Shown one piece after another: positions 28,157-36,789 of a DNA stretch of 64,000 bases. The position numbers and the translations under genes were made by a program. The notes under the pieces were generated by a model. The model was given only the letters and a program-made list of their open reading frames with translations, was not told the origin of the DNA and ran no database searches. Source of the stretch: an uncultured bacterium (lineage in GTDB: Bacteria; Bacillota; Clostridia; Peptostreptococcales; Anaerovoracaceae); assembly GCA_905214225.1 (NCBI GenBank), contig CAJMLL010000006.1:1-64000 (forward strand), read 5' to 3'. Within the stretch, counting starts at the first letter, position 1. Each line of letters starts with the position of its first letter.

Positions 28157-29443
28157 ATGTTACAGGACCCTTTAGCCGTCCGAATATGCATTATTGCGTC
28201 GGTCGCGGCATTTGTTTTTAATGTGCTGGTAGAATTTACCTACCGTTCGATAGAAAATTTCAGCAGGAGCAAGTGGGACGAACTTCCTGAAAATAAGCAG
28301 CCGCTGATGAGAAAATACCTGGACCGGCCATTCCGTTACAGGGGAACGGACAAGCTGCTGCAGGTGCTCTGTGTTGCCGCAGGATCAGTCTGTCTGTGGA
28401 TGGTATTCCTCCCGGACTGGAAAACAGCCCTGATCCGCCTGGCGGTCTATCTGGCCGCCCTGATTGCCGTTTTGTTTTTTGCGGGACGGACAGCAGACCA
28501 GCATGCAGAGGGAATGGCAGCCGTCATGTGCAGTTTCCAGAGAGTGCTCTGTATCCTGTTTTTCCCGCTGACCTGGCTGCTCAGAGTGCTGAGTAACATT
28601 CTTCTGATGATTTTCCGTCAGAACAGGAGAGAAGAGGATGAGCAGTTCTCGGAAGAGGATGTCATGTCCCTCCTTGAAGAAGGGCAGAAAAACGGTGCGA
28701 TTCAGGAAGAAGGCCGTAAAATGATCGGCAGTATCTTCCAGTTCGATGATGAGCTCGCCTATGAGATCATGACACCGAGAACGGATGTGTTTATGATCGA
28801 TATCGATGACACGCCGGATGAATACCTGGATCAGCTGATGAGCATGCGGTATTCCAGAATTCCGGTCTATGAAGAGGAACCGGATAACATTCTGGGAATT
28901 CTCCATATTAAAGACTTCCTGATTCAGGCAAGGAAAAAGGGATTTGAACATGTGGATATCCGCTCCATTCTGAGAAAGCCCTATCTGGTTCCGGAAACGA
29001 AGAATATCGCCGCTCTGTTTATGGAGCTGCAGGCCACACGCCAGCATATCTGCATTCTGATTGATGAATACGGTGGCTTCAGCGGCATTGTCACCATGGA
29101 GGACATCATCGAAGAGATTGTCGGAGACATTGATGACGAGTACGATGTCGAAACAGAAGATATTAAGGAACTTCCGGATAATACCTGGCTGGTCAGCGGA
29201 AATGTCGCACTGGATGATCTGAATGAAGAAACCGGATCGGATCTGGAGTCGGATAACAGCGAAACCCTGGGCGGATTCATTATCGACCTGATCGGAGAAA
29301 TTCCGAAAGACGGCCGGAACAGCCGGAAGGTGGAATATAAAAACTATACATTCACCATTCTCTACGTTAAAGAACGCCGCATCGTCCAGGTGCGCATGGT
29401 AATCCGCCCGCCGGAAGAAGAGAACGAGGATGAGGAAGATTAG
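28157..29443 (+). CDS. CBS-domain membrane protein of the HlyC/CorC (CNNM-like) family
   Basis: The 428-residue product has three or four N-terminal membrane segments (about residues 8-28, 75-115 and 130-150), then a CBS pair (MTPRTDVFMIDIDDTPDEYL; YGGFSGIVTMEDIIEEIVGD) and the CorC_HlyC domain (TWLVSGNVALDDLNEETG; LGGFIIDLIGEIP). Family members act in divalent cation (magnesium/cobalt) balance; haemolysin is a historical name. The membrane part is divergent from a standard DUF21 domain. The gene follows the U32 gene by 52 bases. Confidence 0.85.
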   Translation: MLQDPLAVRICIIASVAAFVFNVLVEFTYRSIENFSRSKWDELPENKQPLMRKYLDRPFRYRGTDKLLQVLCVAAGSVCLWMVFLPDWKTALIRLAVYLAALIAVLFFAGRTADQHAEGMAAVMCSFQRVLCILFFPLTWLLRVLSNILLMIFRQNRREEDEQFSEEDVMSLLEEGQKNGAIQEEGRKMIGSIFQFDDELAYEIMTPRTDVFMIDIDDTPDEYLDQLMSMRYSRIPVYEEEPDNILGILHIKDFLIQARKKGFEHVDIRSILRKPYLVPETKNIAALFMELQATRQHICILIDEYGGFSGIVTMEDIIEEIVGDIDDEYDVETEDIKELPDNTWLVSGNVALDDLNEETGSDLESDNSETLGGFIIDLIGEIPKDGRNSRKVEYKNYTFTILYVKERRIVQVRMVIRPPEEENEDEED

Positions 29444-29469
29444 GCAGACGCGCAGGATTATGCTATAAT
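29441..29469 (+). promoter_or_regulatory. Extended -10 promoter of the asp23-nusB-xse-dxs cluster
   Basis: TATAAT (29464-29469) is directly preceded by TGC, a perfect extended -10 element, with TAGGCA 17 bases upstream overlapping the end of the previous gene. Transcription would start near 29476, 17 bases before the first start codon. Confidence 0.6.
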
Positions 29470-29492
29470 TTCATCATGAGAAAGGAAATGCC

Positions 29493-29861
29493 ATGGAAGA
29501 GGAAGAACGCCAGGACATTGCGGAAAAACTGATGGAGCTGATTGCAGAAACTGCGGAATCCGTGGACGGAGTCAGCAGCATGTGCAGCACCTTCACAGAA
29601 GCCATCGCGGACAACCTTCCAGTAAGTCGTAAATCCCGTGTTAAAGGAGTAAAGCTGGATGAACGCGGAGGAAACATAATCGCAGACATCTATCTGAACG
29701 CAGAATACGGACAGAGCATACCGGAACTCGCCTGGAACGTGCAGAATGCCGTCAGCAGCCGGGTCTCTGAAAAATTATCAGTTAAACTGAAGAAAATCAA
29801 TGTACATGTACAGGGCGTCACAAGCCGCCACAGTCAGAACAGGGAAGAGGAACAGGAATGA
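29493..29861 (+). CDS. Asp23/Gls24-family protein (YqhY-like)
   Basis: The 122-residue product belongs to the Asp23/Gls24 envelope-stress family; the position right before nusB matches Bacillus yqhY, which affects acetyl-CoA carboxylase activity and membrane lipid balance. The conserved part is VKGVKLDERGGNIIADIYL followed by a helix and KINVHVQGV. A non-canonical N-terminal extension of about 40 acidic residues is present. It overlaps nusB by 4 bases (ATGA). Confidence 0.82.
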   Translation: MEEEERQDIAEKLMELIAETAESVDGVSSMCSTFTEAIADNLPVSRKSRVKGVKLDERGGNIIADIYLNAEYGQSIPELAWNVQNAVSSRVSEKLSVKLKKINVHVQGVTSRHSQNREEEQE

Positions 29862-30319
29862 ACAGAACGCACGGAGAGATGAGCAGAAAGCAGGCCAGAG
29901 AGTGGATGATGCAGGTCTATTACCAGATGGACGTTTTGAAGGACTTTGATCCAGATCATGAGGACAGCATCCTGACACAGAAAAAGATGGATGAGCAGGA
30001 AGAGTACTGCAGAAGGCTGTACCGGCTTCTGATTAAGCATAAGAGCCAGCTCGACCATTACATCGACAGCTTCAGCATCGGCTGGAAAATCGAGCGTATG
30101 GCCAAGACTGACCTGGCAATTCTCCGTCTTGCCACGGCTGAAATTCTCTATATGAAAGATATTCCTGTTGCGGTTTCCATCAACGAGGCCGTCGACCTGG
30201 CAAAGAAATACGGAACAGAAGAGAGTCCCCGTTTCATCAATGCGATCCTGGCCAAGGTCGCAGATGCCGATATTCCGGAGGAAGAGCCGGAAGATCAGAA
30301 GGAAGAGGGAAACGAGTAA
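29858..30319 (+). CDS. nusB: Transcription antitermination factor NusB
   Basis: NusB binds boxA RNA together with NusE (S10) for rRNA antitermination. The 153-residue all-helical product starts with SRKQAREWMMQVYYQMD and contains AILRLATAEILYM and AVSINEAVDLAKKYGTEES, both standard NusB signatures. Starts inside asp23 (ATGA overlap) and ends with TAATG shared with the next gene, so translation of the three is coupled. Confidence 0.93.
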   Translation: MNRTHGEMSRKQAREWMMQVYYQMDVLKDFDPDHEDSILTQKKMDEQEEYCRRLYRLLIKHKSQLDHYIDSFSIGWKIERMAKTDLAILRLATAEILYMKDIPVAVSINEAVDLAKKYGTEESPRFINAILAKVADADIPEEEPEDQKEEGNE

Positions 30320-31485
30320 TGCAGGGAGCAGTACTGGGAATTGACACGAGCAATTACAAGACGTCGGCCGCACTGGTTTCAGCAGACGGCCGCGTACTCT
30401 GCGACCGCAGACGATTCCTGGATGTCCCGGAAAATGAGCGCGGGCTGCGGCAGCAGAACGCGCTCTTTCAGCATGTGCTTCATCTTCCGGAACTTCTGGA
30501 AGAGCTGTTTTCTGAATCGGGCGTTACTTCAGAGCAGCTGGCCGCGGTAGCAGTCAGTACCCGTCCGCGCCCGGTGGAAGGCTCCTACATGCCTGTTTTT
30601 CTGGCAGGAGAAGGGACGGCGAGAAGCCTTGCGGCGGCCCTTCATCTGCCTCTGATCCGGACCTCCCATCAGGAGGGGCATATCCGTGCGGCAGCGCAGA
30701 GTTCCGGTATGGAAATCCCGGACCGCATGATTTCTTTCCACTTCTCTGGCGGCACGACAGAAGCGGTTCTTCTGGACCAGACAAAAAGAAAGCAGAAAGA
30801 GGCCGGCTGGTATCAGAAAGTGGGCGGCACAGAAGACCTGGCTGCCGGACAGGTACTGGACAGAATCGGCGTCCAGCTCGGATTTTCTTTTCCCTGCGGG
30901 CAGTATCTGGATCAGATCGCTGTGGAAATGGAAGCATGCAGGATTCCAGATCATGAATTATTCCGGCTTTCTTCTATCCGCTGTAAAGACGGGTATGTGC
31001 ATTTCTCCGGCCTGGAAACAGACTGCAGCAGAAGGCTGGAACGGATTCTGAAAATGGACGATCAGGAGCTCAGGGATATTCTTGGTGAAGAGGGAATGAA
31101 CAGCCTGGAGAATCACAGGCCGGGTAACTCCCTGCCGGACTCTTTTTTGTCGACGCTTCCTTCGGAAGAAAAGAGAAAAGCGGCAGGGCTGATGATTCTG
31201 CTTCTGATGAAGAGAATCACCAGAGCAGCGGCGCTGATGACCGCGGATCTTGCGGAAATTCATGACGTTCACACTTTTCTTCTGGCGGGCGGTGTCGCGT
31301 CCAGCCAGTTTATGAGGACGCATTTTCAGGAGGAGCTGAAAAGAGCGCAGGAAAAACAGAAAAACCGGCATCGGCGGAAACAGAATCAGGTCTGTTTCGG
31401 AACACCGCAGATGTCATCGGATAATGCAGTCGGCGTGGCCTTTCTCGGGCTGGATGCATTGGAAAAAGACAGTCAGCTGAAGTAA
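30319..31485 (+). CDS. TsaD/Kae1 paralogue
   Basis: The 388-residue product has the ASKHA fold of TsaD, the t6A tRNA-modification protein: LGIDTSNYKTSAALV at the N-terminus, the metal motif HQEGHIRAA, FHFSGGTTEAVL and a late LLAGGVASSQFMR. It diverges from genuine TsaD, which has NHLEGH and a different centre, and lacks the usual tsaB/tsaE neighbours. A similar paralogue sits between nusB and xseA in other Clostridia, so I read it as a conserved extra family member of unknown function rather than the cell's t6A enzyme. Confidence 0.75.
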   Translation: MQGAVLGIDTSNYKTSAALVSADGRVLCDRRRFLDVPENERGLRQQNALFQHVLHLPELLEELFSESGVTSEQLAAVAVSTRPRPVEGSYMPVFLAGEGTARSLAAALHLPLIRTSHQEGHIRAAAQSSGMEIPDRMISFHFSGGTTEAVLLDQTKRKQKEAGWYQKVGGTEDLAAGQVLDRIGVQLGFSFPCGQYLDQIAVEMEACRIPDHELFRLSSIRCKDGYVHFSGLETDCSRRLERILKMDDQELRDILGEEGMNSLENHRPGNSLPDSFLSTLPSEEKRKAAGLMILLLMKRITRAAALMTADLAEIHDVHTFLLAGGVASSQFMRTHFQEELKRAQEKQKNRHRRKQNQVCFGTPQMSSDNAVGVAFLGLDALEKDSQLK

Positions 31486-31503
31486 GGCAGAAAGGAAGGC
31501 AGT

Positions 31504-32694
31504 ATGGCACTGAAACCCATTACCGTGTCGGAACTGAACCGTTATCTGTCCAGAATCATTGAGACGGATCCGATTCTTTCCATGGCAGCTGTGAGAGGAG
31601 AGATTTCTGCGCCGAGGAAATCGGCCAGCGGACATCTGTATTTTACGCTGAAAGATGAGAGCAGCAGAATCAGCTGCATGATTCCGGCGGATGACCTTGA
31701 GGAGATGCATCTGGAACCGGCTGACGGCATGGAAGTTACGGTCAGGGGACGTGTGCATGTCTATATGCGCGGCGGAAGTTATACACTGATTGTAAAGTCC
31801 ATGGAGGCAGAAGGAGAAGGAAGTCTTCAGATCGCCTTTCAGAAGCTGAAGGAGAAGCTGGAGAAGGAAGGCCTGTTCGATCCGGCGCATAAGAAGCCGA
31901 TTCCGGCTTTTCCGTCGGCGGTGGGTGTCATCACGTCAGGAACAGGCGCGGCCGTCAGAGACATCCTGAAGAATCTGACCATGAGAAACGATTTTGCGGA
32001 TATTCTGGTCTTTCCGGTCCTGGTTCAGGGCGATCAGGCGGCCGCAGACATTTCCTCAGCCATCCGCTATGCGAACTGCGCACATCCGGAACTGGATGTG
32101 CTGATTGTGGGACGAGGCGGCGGTTCTATTGAGGATCTCTGGGCCTTTAATGAGGAGCCGGTTGCCCGGGCAATTTACGACAGTAAAATTCCGGTGATTT
32201 CTGCAGTAGGACATGAAATTGACTTTACAATTTCCGACATGACGGCGGATCTGCGGGCGGAGACACCGACCAAGGGCGCGGTGCTGGCCGTGCCGGATAC
32301 GCATCTGCTGAGAGAGGAACTGGAAAAGACAAAGCAGATTCTGAACTGGAGAGCCGGGGGCAAACTGCAGAACGCGGAGCTTGCGGCATCAGAGCAGAAA
32401 AACAGGCTGATTTCGGGCATCCAAAGCCGCATCCAGAATGCGGAACATGAACTGAAGCAGCTCAGCATCCTGCTGAAGGCCAATCATCCGGGCAGAATCC
32501 TTGAGCAGGGATATTCCATGCTGGAAGATCAGGAGGGGCATGTGATTTCGGATATTTCGCAGCTTCAGACCAGCAGCCCGGGGCAGGATCATCCGGCACT
32601 TTACCGCCTGATCATGAAGAACGGAATGGCGGAAATTGCGGTGATCCGGAAAGAAAATTCGAAGAAAGCAGAAGATGCCGGCAGGTCCCGGTAA
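31504..32694 (+). CDS. xseA: Exodeoxyribonuclease VII large subunit
   Basis: Exonuclease VII trims single-stranded DNA; XseA is the catalytic subunit. The 396-residue product has the N-terminal OB domain (VRGEISAPRKSASGHLYFTLKD), then GVITSGTGAAVRDIL and the catalytic core with RGGGSIEDLWAFN and AVGHEIDFTISDM, followed by a coiled-coil stretch (about residues 260-330) that binds XseB. Length is slightly under the usual 440-450. xseB follows after 21 bases. Confidence 0.94.
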   Translation: MALKPITVSELNRYLSRIIETDPILSMAAVRGEISAPRKSASGHLYFTLKDESSRISCMIPADDLEEMHLEPADGMEVTVRGRVHVYMRGGSYTLIVKSMEAEGEGSLQIAFQKLKEKLEKEGLFDPAHKKPIPAFPSAVGVITSGTGAAVRDILKNLTMRNDFADILVFPVLVQGDQAAADISSAIRYANCAHPELDVLIVGRGGGSIEDLWAFNEEPVARAIYDSKIPVISAVGHEIDFTISDMTADLRAETPTKGAVLAVPDTHLLREELEKTKQILNWRAGGKLQNAELAASEQKNRLISGIQSRIQNAEHELKQLSILLKANHPGRILEQGYSMLEDQEGHVISDISQLQTSSPGQDHPALYRLIMKNGMAEIAVIRKENSKKAEDAGRSR

Positions 32695-32715
32695 GGACGC
32701 AGACAGGAGAATACG

Positions 32716-32919
32716 ATGAGCAAGAAGGAAAACGCAGAAGGATTCGAAAAATCAATGGAGAAACTCCGTCAGGCGGCGGATCAGATCCAGCGTCCGGACA
32801 TCAGCATCGAGGACGCGCTGAAATGCTATGAAGAGGGAATGAAATGCTACGATTCCTGCATGAACATACTGGAATCCGCAAAACAGAAGATTGAAACGGA
32901 AGAAGTTCCGAAAGCATAA
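32716..32919 (+). CDS. xseB: Exodeoxyribonuclease VII small subunit
   Basis: The 67-residue helical protein has FEKSMEKLRQAADQI and the SIEDALKCYEEGMKCYDSC pattern of XseB, which coats the XseA coiled coil in several copies. Its position directly after xseA and before ispA is the standard order. ATG 32716 follows AGGAG. Confidence 0.92.
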   Translation: MSKKENAEGFEKSMEKLRQAADQIQRPDISIEDALKCYEEGMKCYDSCMNILESAKQKIETEEVPKA

Positions 32920-32965
32920 AAATATTGATGATACCCGGATTTTTCAGATCAGTCAGGAGGCGAAT

Positions 32966-33862
32966 ATGAAGATTCAATATGACGAATTGAAAGATTTAGT
33001 GGAGCAGCACCTGCTGGACTTTATTCCGCAGGTTAATCCGCTCAGCCAGACGCTTTATGATTCTATGGAATACAGTCTTACAGGCGGCGGAAAGAGGCTG
33101 CGGCCGGTGCTGCTGCTGGCTTCATGTCAGTTTGCGGGAGGGGATCCGGTGAAAGCGCTGCCCTACGCCTGTGCGATGGAGTATATTCACACCTATTCCC
33201 TGATTCATGATGACCTTCCGGCCATGGATGACGATGATCTGAGAAGAGGGCGTCCGACCAATCATATCCGCTTTGGTGCAGACATTGCGACCCTGGCCGG
33301 AGACGGGCTGCTGAACACGGCTTTTGAGCTGATGTTTAAGGACATGTTCCTCTACTTCGACAAGCCGGACCTGCTGAAACGCAGAGTTTCCGCGGCTTAC
33401 CGGATTGCTGTGGGCGCAGGCGTGCAGGGCATGGTTGCCGGACAGGTATCGGATGTGGAATCGGATCACGGTCAGAATTCTTCCCCGGAGATGCTGCGGC
33501 ACATTCATATCAATAAGACGGCGGCGATGATCATGGGCGCCGTATCCGCGGGACTGGAGCTCGGAGGAGCCGATCAGGAAATGAAGGATCACCTGCGGAA
33601 GTATGCGGAAAATCTGGGGCTGGAGTTCCAGGTTGTGGATGATATCCTGGATGTTACCGGAACCGCAGAACAGCTGGGAAAGGATCCCCATCAGGATGAG
33701 GCAAACGGAAAACTGACTTATGTTTCCCTGTACGGCCTGGACGGAGCGAAAAAACGCGCATCCCAGCTGACACAGATGGCCCTTGCCGAACTGAAGGATT
33801 ACGGAGAAGAAGCGGATTTCTTCCGTGATCTTGTGGTAAAATTAGAAAAGAGAACGCATTAA
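32966..33862 (+). CDS. ispA: Farnesyl/geranyl diphosphate synthase
   Basis: The 298-residue trans-prenyltransferase extends isoprenoids from IPP and DMAPP. The first aspartate-rich motif is DDLPAMDDDDLRRG and the second is VVDDILDVTGT; GGGKRLRP lies near residue 45. The two residues before the first motif decide chain length; HDDLPAMD with Ser-Leu-Ile upstream fits a short-chain (C15) enzyme. ATG 32966 after AGGAGG is used rather than a longer in-frame extension that would overlap xseB. dxs downstream supplies its precursors. Confidence 0.92.
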   Translation: MKIQYDELKDLVEQHLLDFIPQVNPLSQTLYDSMEYSLTGGGKRLRPVLLLASCQFAGGDPVKALPYACAMEYIHTYSLIHDDLPAMDDDDLRRGRPTNHIRFGADIATLAGDGLLNTAFELMFKDMFLYFDKPDLLKRRVSAAYRIAVGAGVQGMVAGQVSDVESDHGQNSSPEMLRHIHINKTAAMIMGAVSAGLELGGADQEMKDHLRKYAENLGLEFQVVDDILDVTGTAEQLGKDPHQDEANGKLTYVSLYGLDGAKKRASQLTQMALAELKDYGEEADFFRDLVVKLEKRTH

Positions 33863-33958
33863 TTTCTGCGCTATGCAGAAAGATTCCGCGCGGAAGACGG
33901 TATGTGCGGAGCCCCGGAGCGCACCGGGAAGTTTTATGAAAACGGAGGAGTATAGCGG

Positions 33959-35806
33959 ATGAAGAAACTGGAAGACTATCACTTTCCTAAAGATCTGAAG
34001 ACGATGAACAATCATGAAATGGAGCTGCTCTCAGCAGAAATCCGTGAATTTCTGATTGAGCATGTGTCGAAAACCGGAGGACACCTGGCGTCCAATCTGG
34101 GCGTTGTGGAGCTGACGGTTGCGCTTCACCGCGTGTTTGACAGTCCGAAGGATAAAATTATCTGGGACGTCGGCCACCAGTCCTATGTGCATAAGATTCT
34201 TACAGGGCGTGCGGACCAGTTCGATCACCTCCGCATGACCGGCGGAATGAGCGGATTTCCGAAGAAATGCGAAAGCGCGCATGATGTTTACCAGACCGGA
34301 CATTCCAGCACCTCGGTCTCCGCTGCGGCAGGAATGGCCGCGGCCAGAGACATCCGCCACGAGCACTATAGTGTGATTGCCGTGATCGGAGACGGATCCC
34401 TGACCGGCGGCATGGTCTACGAGGCGATGAATAACATTGGAATTTCCAAGTCCAAGGTGATTATCATCGTCAACGACAATGGCATGTCCATTTCCAAGAA
34501 TATCGGCGGAATGTCCGAGCACCTGACCAAGCTGAGAACCAGCCGGAAGTATCTGCAGACAAAAAGCAGCGTCAAGAGGAAAGTCCAGGGAATACCGCTG
34601 ATCGGCCAGGGCGTTTACGAGGGCATGGCTGCAGCAAAAAACTGGATGAAATACGCGCTGATGTCCGGCGGAATTCTTTTTGAAGAACTGGGATTCACCT
34701 ATCTGGGTCCGGTGGACGGACACGATATTCCGGCATTGCGGGGTGCGCTGACCCGGGCCAGAAGAGTGGACGGGCCGGTGGTTCTTCACGTCATGACGCA
34801 GAAAGGAAAGGGTTACCGCAACGCAGAGAAAGATCCGGGGAAATTCCACGGTATCGGGCCCTTTGACCCGGAAACCGGTGCGGTTCTGCATCCGTCCGGA
34901 TGCACCTGGTCCAAGGTATTTGGAAAGACGATGGATCAGCTCGGTAAGGAAGACAAGAGGATTGTGGCCGTGACTGCCGCCATGGAGGACGCGACGGGAC
35001 TTTCCGACTTCGCGAAGCATTATCCGAAGAGATTCTTCGATGTGGGCATTGCAGAGGCTCATGCCGTCACCTTCTGCGCGGGCCTTGCCACAAGTGGTAT
35101 GAAACCGGTTGCCGCAATTTATTCCAGTTTTCTTCAGCGTGCATATGACCAGATTATCGAAGATGTCTGTATCCAGAATCTGCCGGTGGTTCTGGCGATT
35201 GACCGTGCCGGAATCGTCGGTGCAGACGGAGAAACCCATCACGGTGTGTTCGATCTGAGTTTCCTCTGCGGGATACCAAATATGCATGTATTTTCACCGG
35301 CGGAGGGCAGGCAGCTTCCGGCCTTGCTCAGGTATGCTTTGTCCCTGAACGCGCCTGCGGCGGTACGTTACCCGAGAGGCGGATGCAGCTGTGACGGAGA
35401 CATTCCGGAGTATCAGGGCGGAAACCAGAGAATTTCAGAGGGGACCGATGTTGAAATCTGGGCGGTCGGCCCGATGCTCAGCCATGCACAGGCGGCGGCG
35501 GAAATCCTCGAAAAGCAGGGGTATTCCGTCGGGATCATCAGTGTTCTTCAGGTGAAGCCGATGGATCTGTCTCTGCTGAATCCTGAGGTGAAGCTTGCGG
35601 TTACCCTGGAGGACGGCATAGTTCTGGAGGGCTTCGGGGCCATGTTCCAGGAGAAGGCACCGTGCGGCCTGCATGTGTTGAGTCTGGGATGGCCGGATAA
35701 ATTCGTGAGCCACGGCTCTCCGGATGACCTTTACCGCATGTACGGACTGGATGGCGCAGGAATTGCGGAATCCGTATGTTCGGCGCTGAAAAATCTGCAG
35801 AAATAA
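33959..35806 (+). CDS. dxs: 1-deoxy-D-xylulose-5-phosphate synthase
   Basis: DXS condenses pyruvate and glyceraldehyde 3-phosphate with thiamine diphosphate, the first step of the MEP pathway. The 615-residue product has WDVGHQSYVHKILTGR, the cofactor motif GDGSLTGGMVYEAMNN with NDNGMSIS, and the transketolase-like DVGIAEAHAVTFCAGLA, then GADGETHHGVFD. It lies 96 bases after ispA in the usual order. The product is also the precursor for thiamine and pyridoxal in many bacteria. Confidence 0.95.
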   Translation: MKKLEDYHFPKDLKTMNNHEMELLSAEIREFLIEHVSKTGGHLASNLGVVELTVALHRVFDSPKDKIIWDVGHQSYVHKILTGRADQFDHLRMTGGMSGFPKKCESAHDVYQTGHSSTSVSAAAGMAAARDIRHEHYSVIAVIGDGSLTGGMVYEAMNNIGISKSKVIIIVNDNGMSISKNIGGMSEHLTKLRTSRKYLQTKSSVKRKVQGIPLIGQGVYEGMAAAKNWMKYALMSGGILFEELGFTYLGPVDGHDIPALRGALTRARRVDGPVVLHVMTQKGKGYRNAEKDPGKFHGIGPFDPETGAVLHPSGCTWSKVFGKTMDQLGKEDKRIVAVTAAMEDATGLSDFAKHYPKRFFDVGIAEAHAVTFCAGLATSGMKPVAAIYSSFLQRAYDQIIEDVCIQNLPVVLAIDRAGIVGADGETHHGVFDLSFLCGIPNMHVFSPAEGRQLPALLRYALSLNAPAAVRYPRGGCSCDGDIPEYQGGNQRISEGTDVEIWAVGPMLSHAQAAAEILEKQGYSVGIISVLQVKPMDLSLLNPEVKLAVTLEDGIVLEGFGAMFQEKAPCGLHVLSLGWPDKFVSHGSPDDLYRMYGLDGAGIAESVCSALKNLQK

Positions 35807-35818
35807 CAGGAGTGAATA

Positions 35819-36661
35819 TTGGATAAGAAAAAGAAAAAAGAAAGATTAGATGTCCTTCTTGTTCAGAAGGGATATTTTCCGTCCAGGGAGAGGGCACAGC
35901 GCTCGATTATGGCCGGGGTCGTGTTCGTCGACGGACAGCGGAGCGACAAGGCAGGAAATAAGATTGATCCGGACGCGGAGATTGAGGTTCGGGAAGATGT
36001 CTGCCCCTACGTCAGCCGCGGCGGATTCAAGCTGGAGAAGTCCATGGAGCTGTTCCCGATCGATCTGAAGGGGAGGATCTGTGCAGATATCGGTGCTTCT
36101 ACGGGCGGTTTTACGGACTGCATGCTGCAGAACGGAGCCGCAAAGGTTTATGCCATGGATGTCGGCTATGGCCAGCTTGCCTGGAAACTGAGGAGCGATC
36201 CGCGCGTTGTGAATATGGAGAAGTGCAATGTGCGCTATCTGGACCCTGCGCTGGTGCCGGATCCCATCGATTTCATCAGCGTAGATGTGTCATTTATTTC
36301 CCTGAAGCTGATTTTTCCGACGGCGGCAAAAATCATCCGCAAGGGGGGACAGATGGTGTGCCTGGTCAAGCCGCAGTTTGAGGCCGGGCGTGAGCAGATG
36401 CGCGGCACTGGCGGCATTGTCAGAGATCCGGAAATCCATAAGGAAGTTATCCGGAAAGTTGCTGCTTATGCTGTTGATAATGGGTTCACACCAAAAGGTT
36501 TAACCTTTTCTCCGGTAAAAGGCACAAAAGGGAATATTGAGTACTTATTGTATATTGAATACAATAACAAATCCGAAAATTTGGGTGACATTCCAGTCGA
36601 TTCGCGTTATAATGAGGTTACTGTTGAAAGCATTGTCAGACAATCTCACGAAGATTTGTAA
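35819..36661 (+). CDS. tlyA: TlyA-family 2'-O-rRNA methyltransferase
   Basis: The 280-residue product has an N-terminal S4 RNA-binding domain (RLDVLLVQKGYFPSRERAQ) and a FtsJ-like methyltransferase domain with DIGASTGGFTDCMLQ and SFISLKLIFP. TlyA methylates 16S and 23S rRNA in mycobacteria and creates the capreomycin target. The start is TTG 35819 behind CAGGAG. The last 100 bases are unusually AT-rich and contain a good promoter. In many Clostridia nadK, argR, recN and sporulation genes follow here; none does. Confidence 0.88.
   Translation: MDKKKKKERLDVLLVQKGYFPSRERAQRSIMAGVVFVDGQRSDKAGNKIDPDAEIEVREDVCPYVSRGGFKLEKSMELFPIDLKGRICADIGASTGGFTDCMLQNGAAKVYAMDVGYGQLAWKLRSDPRVVNMEKCNVRYLDPALVPDPIDFISVDVSFISLKLIFPTAAKIIRKGGQMVCLVKPQFEAGREQMRGTGGIVRDPEIHKEVIRKVAAYAVDNGFTPKGLTFSPVKGTKGNIEYLLYIEYNNKSENLGDIPVDSRYNEVTVESIVRQSHEDL
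36585..36613 (+). promoter_or_regulatory. Promoter inside the 3' end of tlyA, driving the aminotransferase gene
   Basis: GTGACA (36585-36590), a 17-base spacer and a perfect TATAAT (36608-36613) lie 48 bases before the tlyA stop codon. The resulting leader for the aminotransferase would be about 170 bases. A second weaker -10 (TATACT, 36695) is further down. Confidence 0.6.
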
Positions 36662-36789
36662 GTATTTTCAGTGAGTGCCCGCAAGAGTTTTCATTATACT
36701 TGTGAAATAAATGGCATAGTATTTTGTCTGTGCAGTCTTTTGTATGTGAAAGAAGAAGTACGTATCAATGTAATGAAAGGAGATTCATT

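Noticed and set aside
32891-32965. An N-terminal extension of ispA overlapping xseB
   Set aside because: ATG 32966 has a perfect AGGAGG site and matches the normal start of the family; the extension has no ribosome site.
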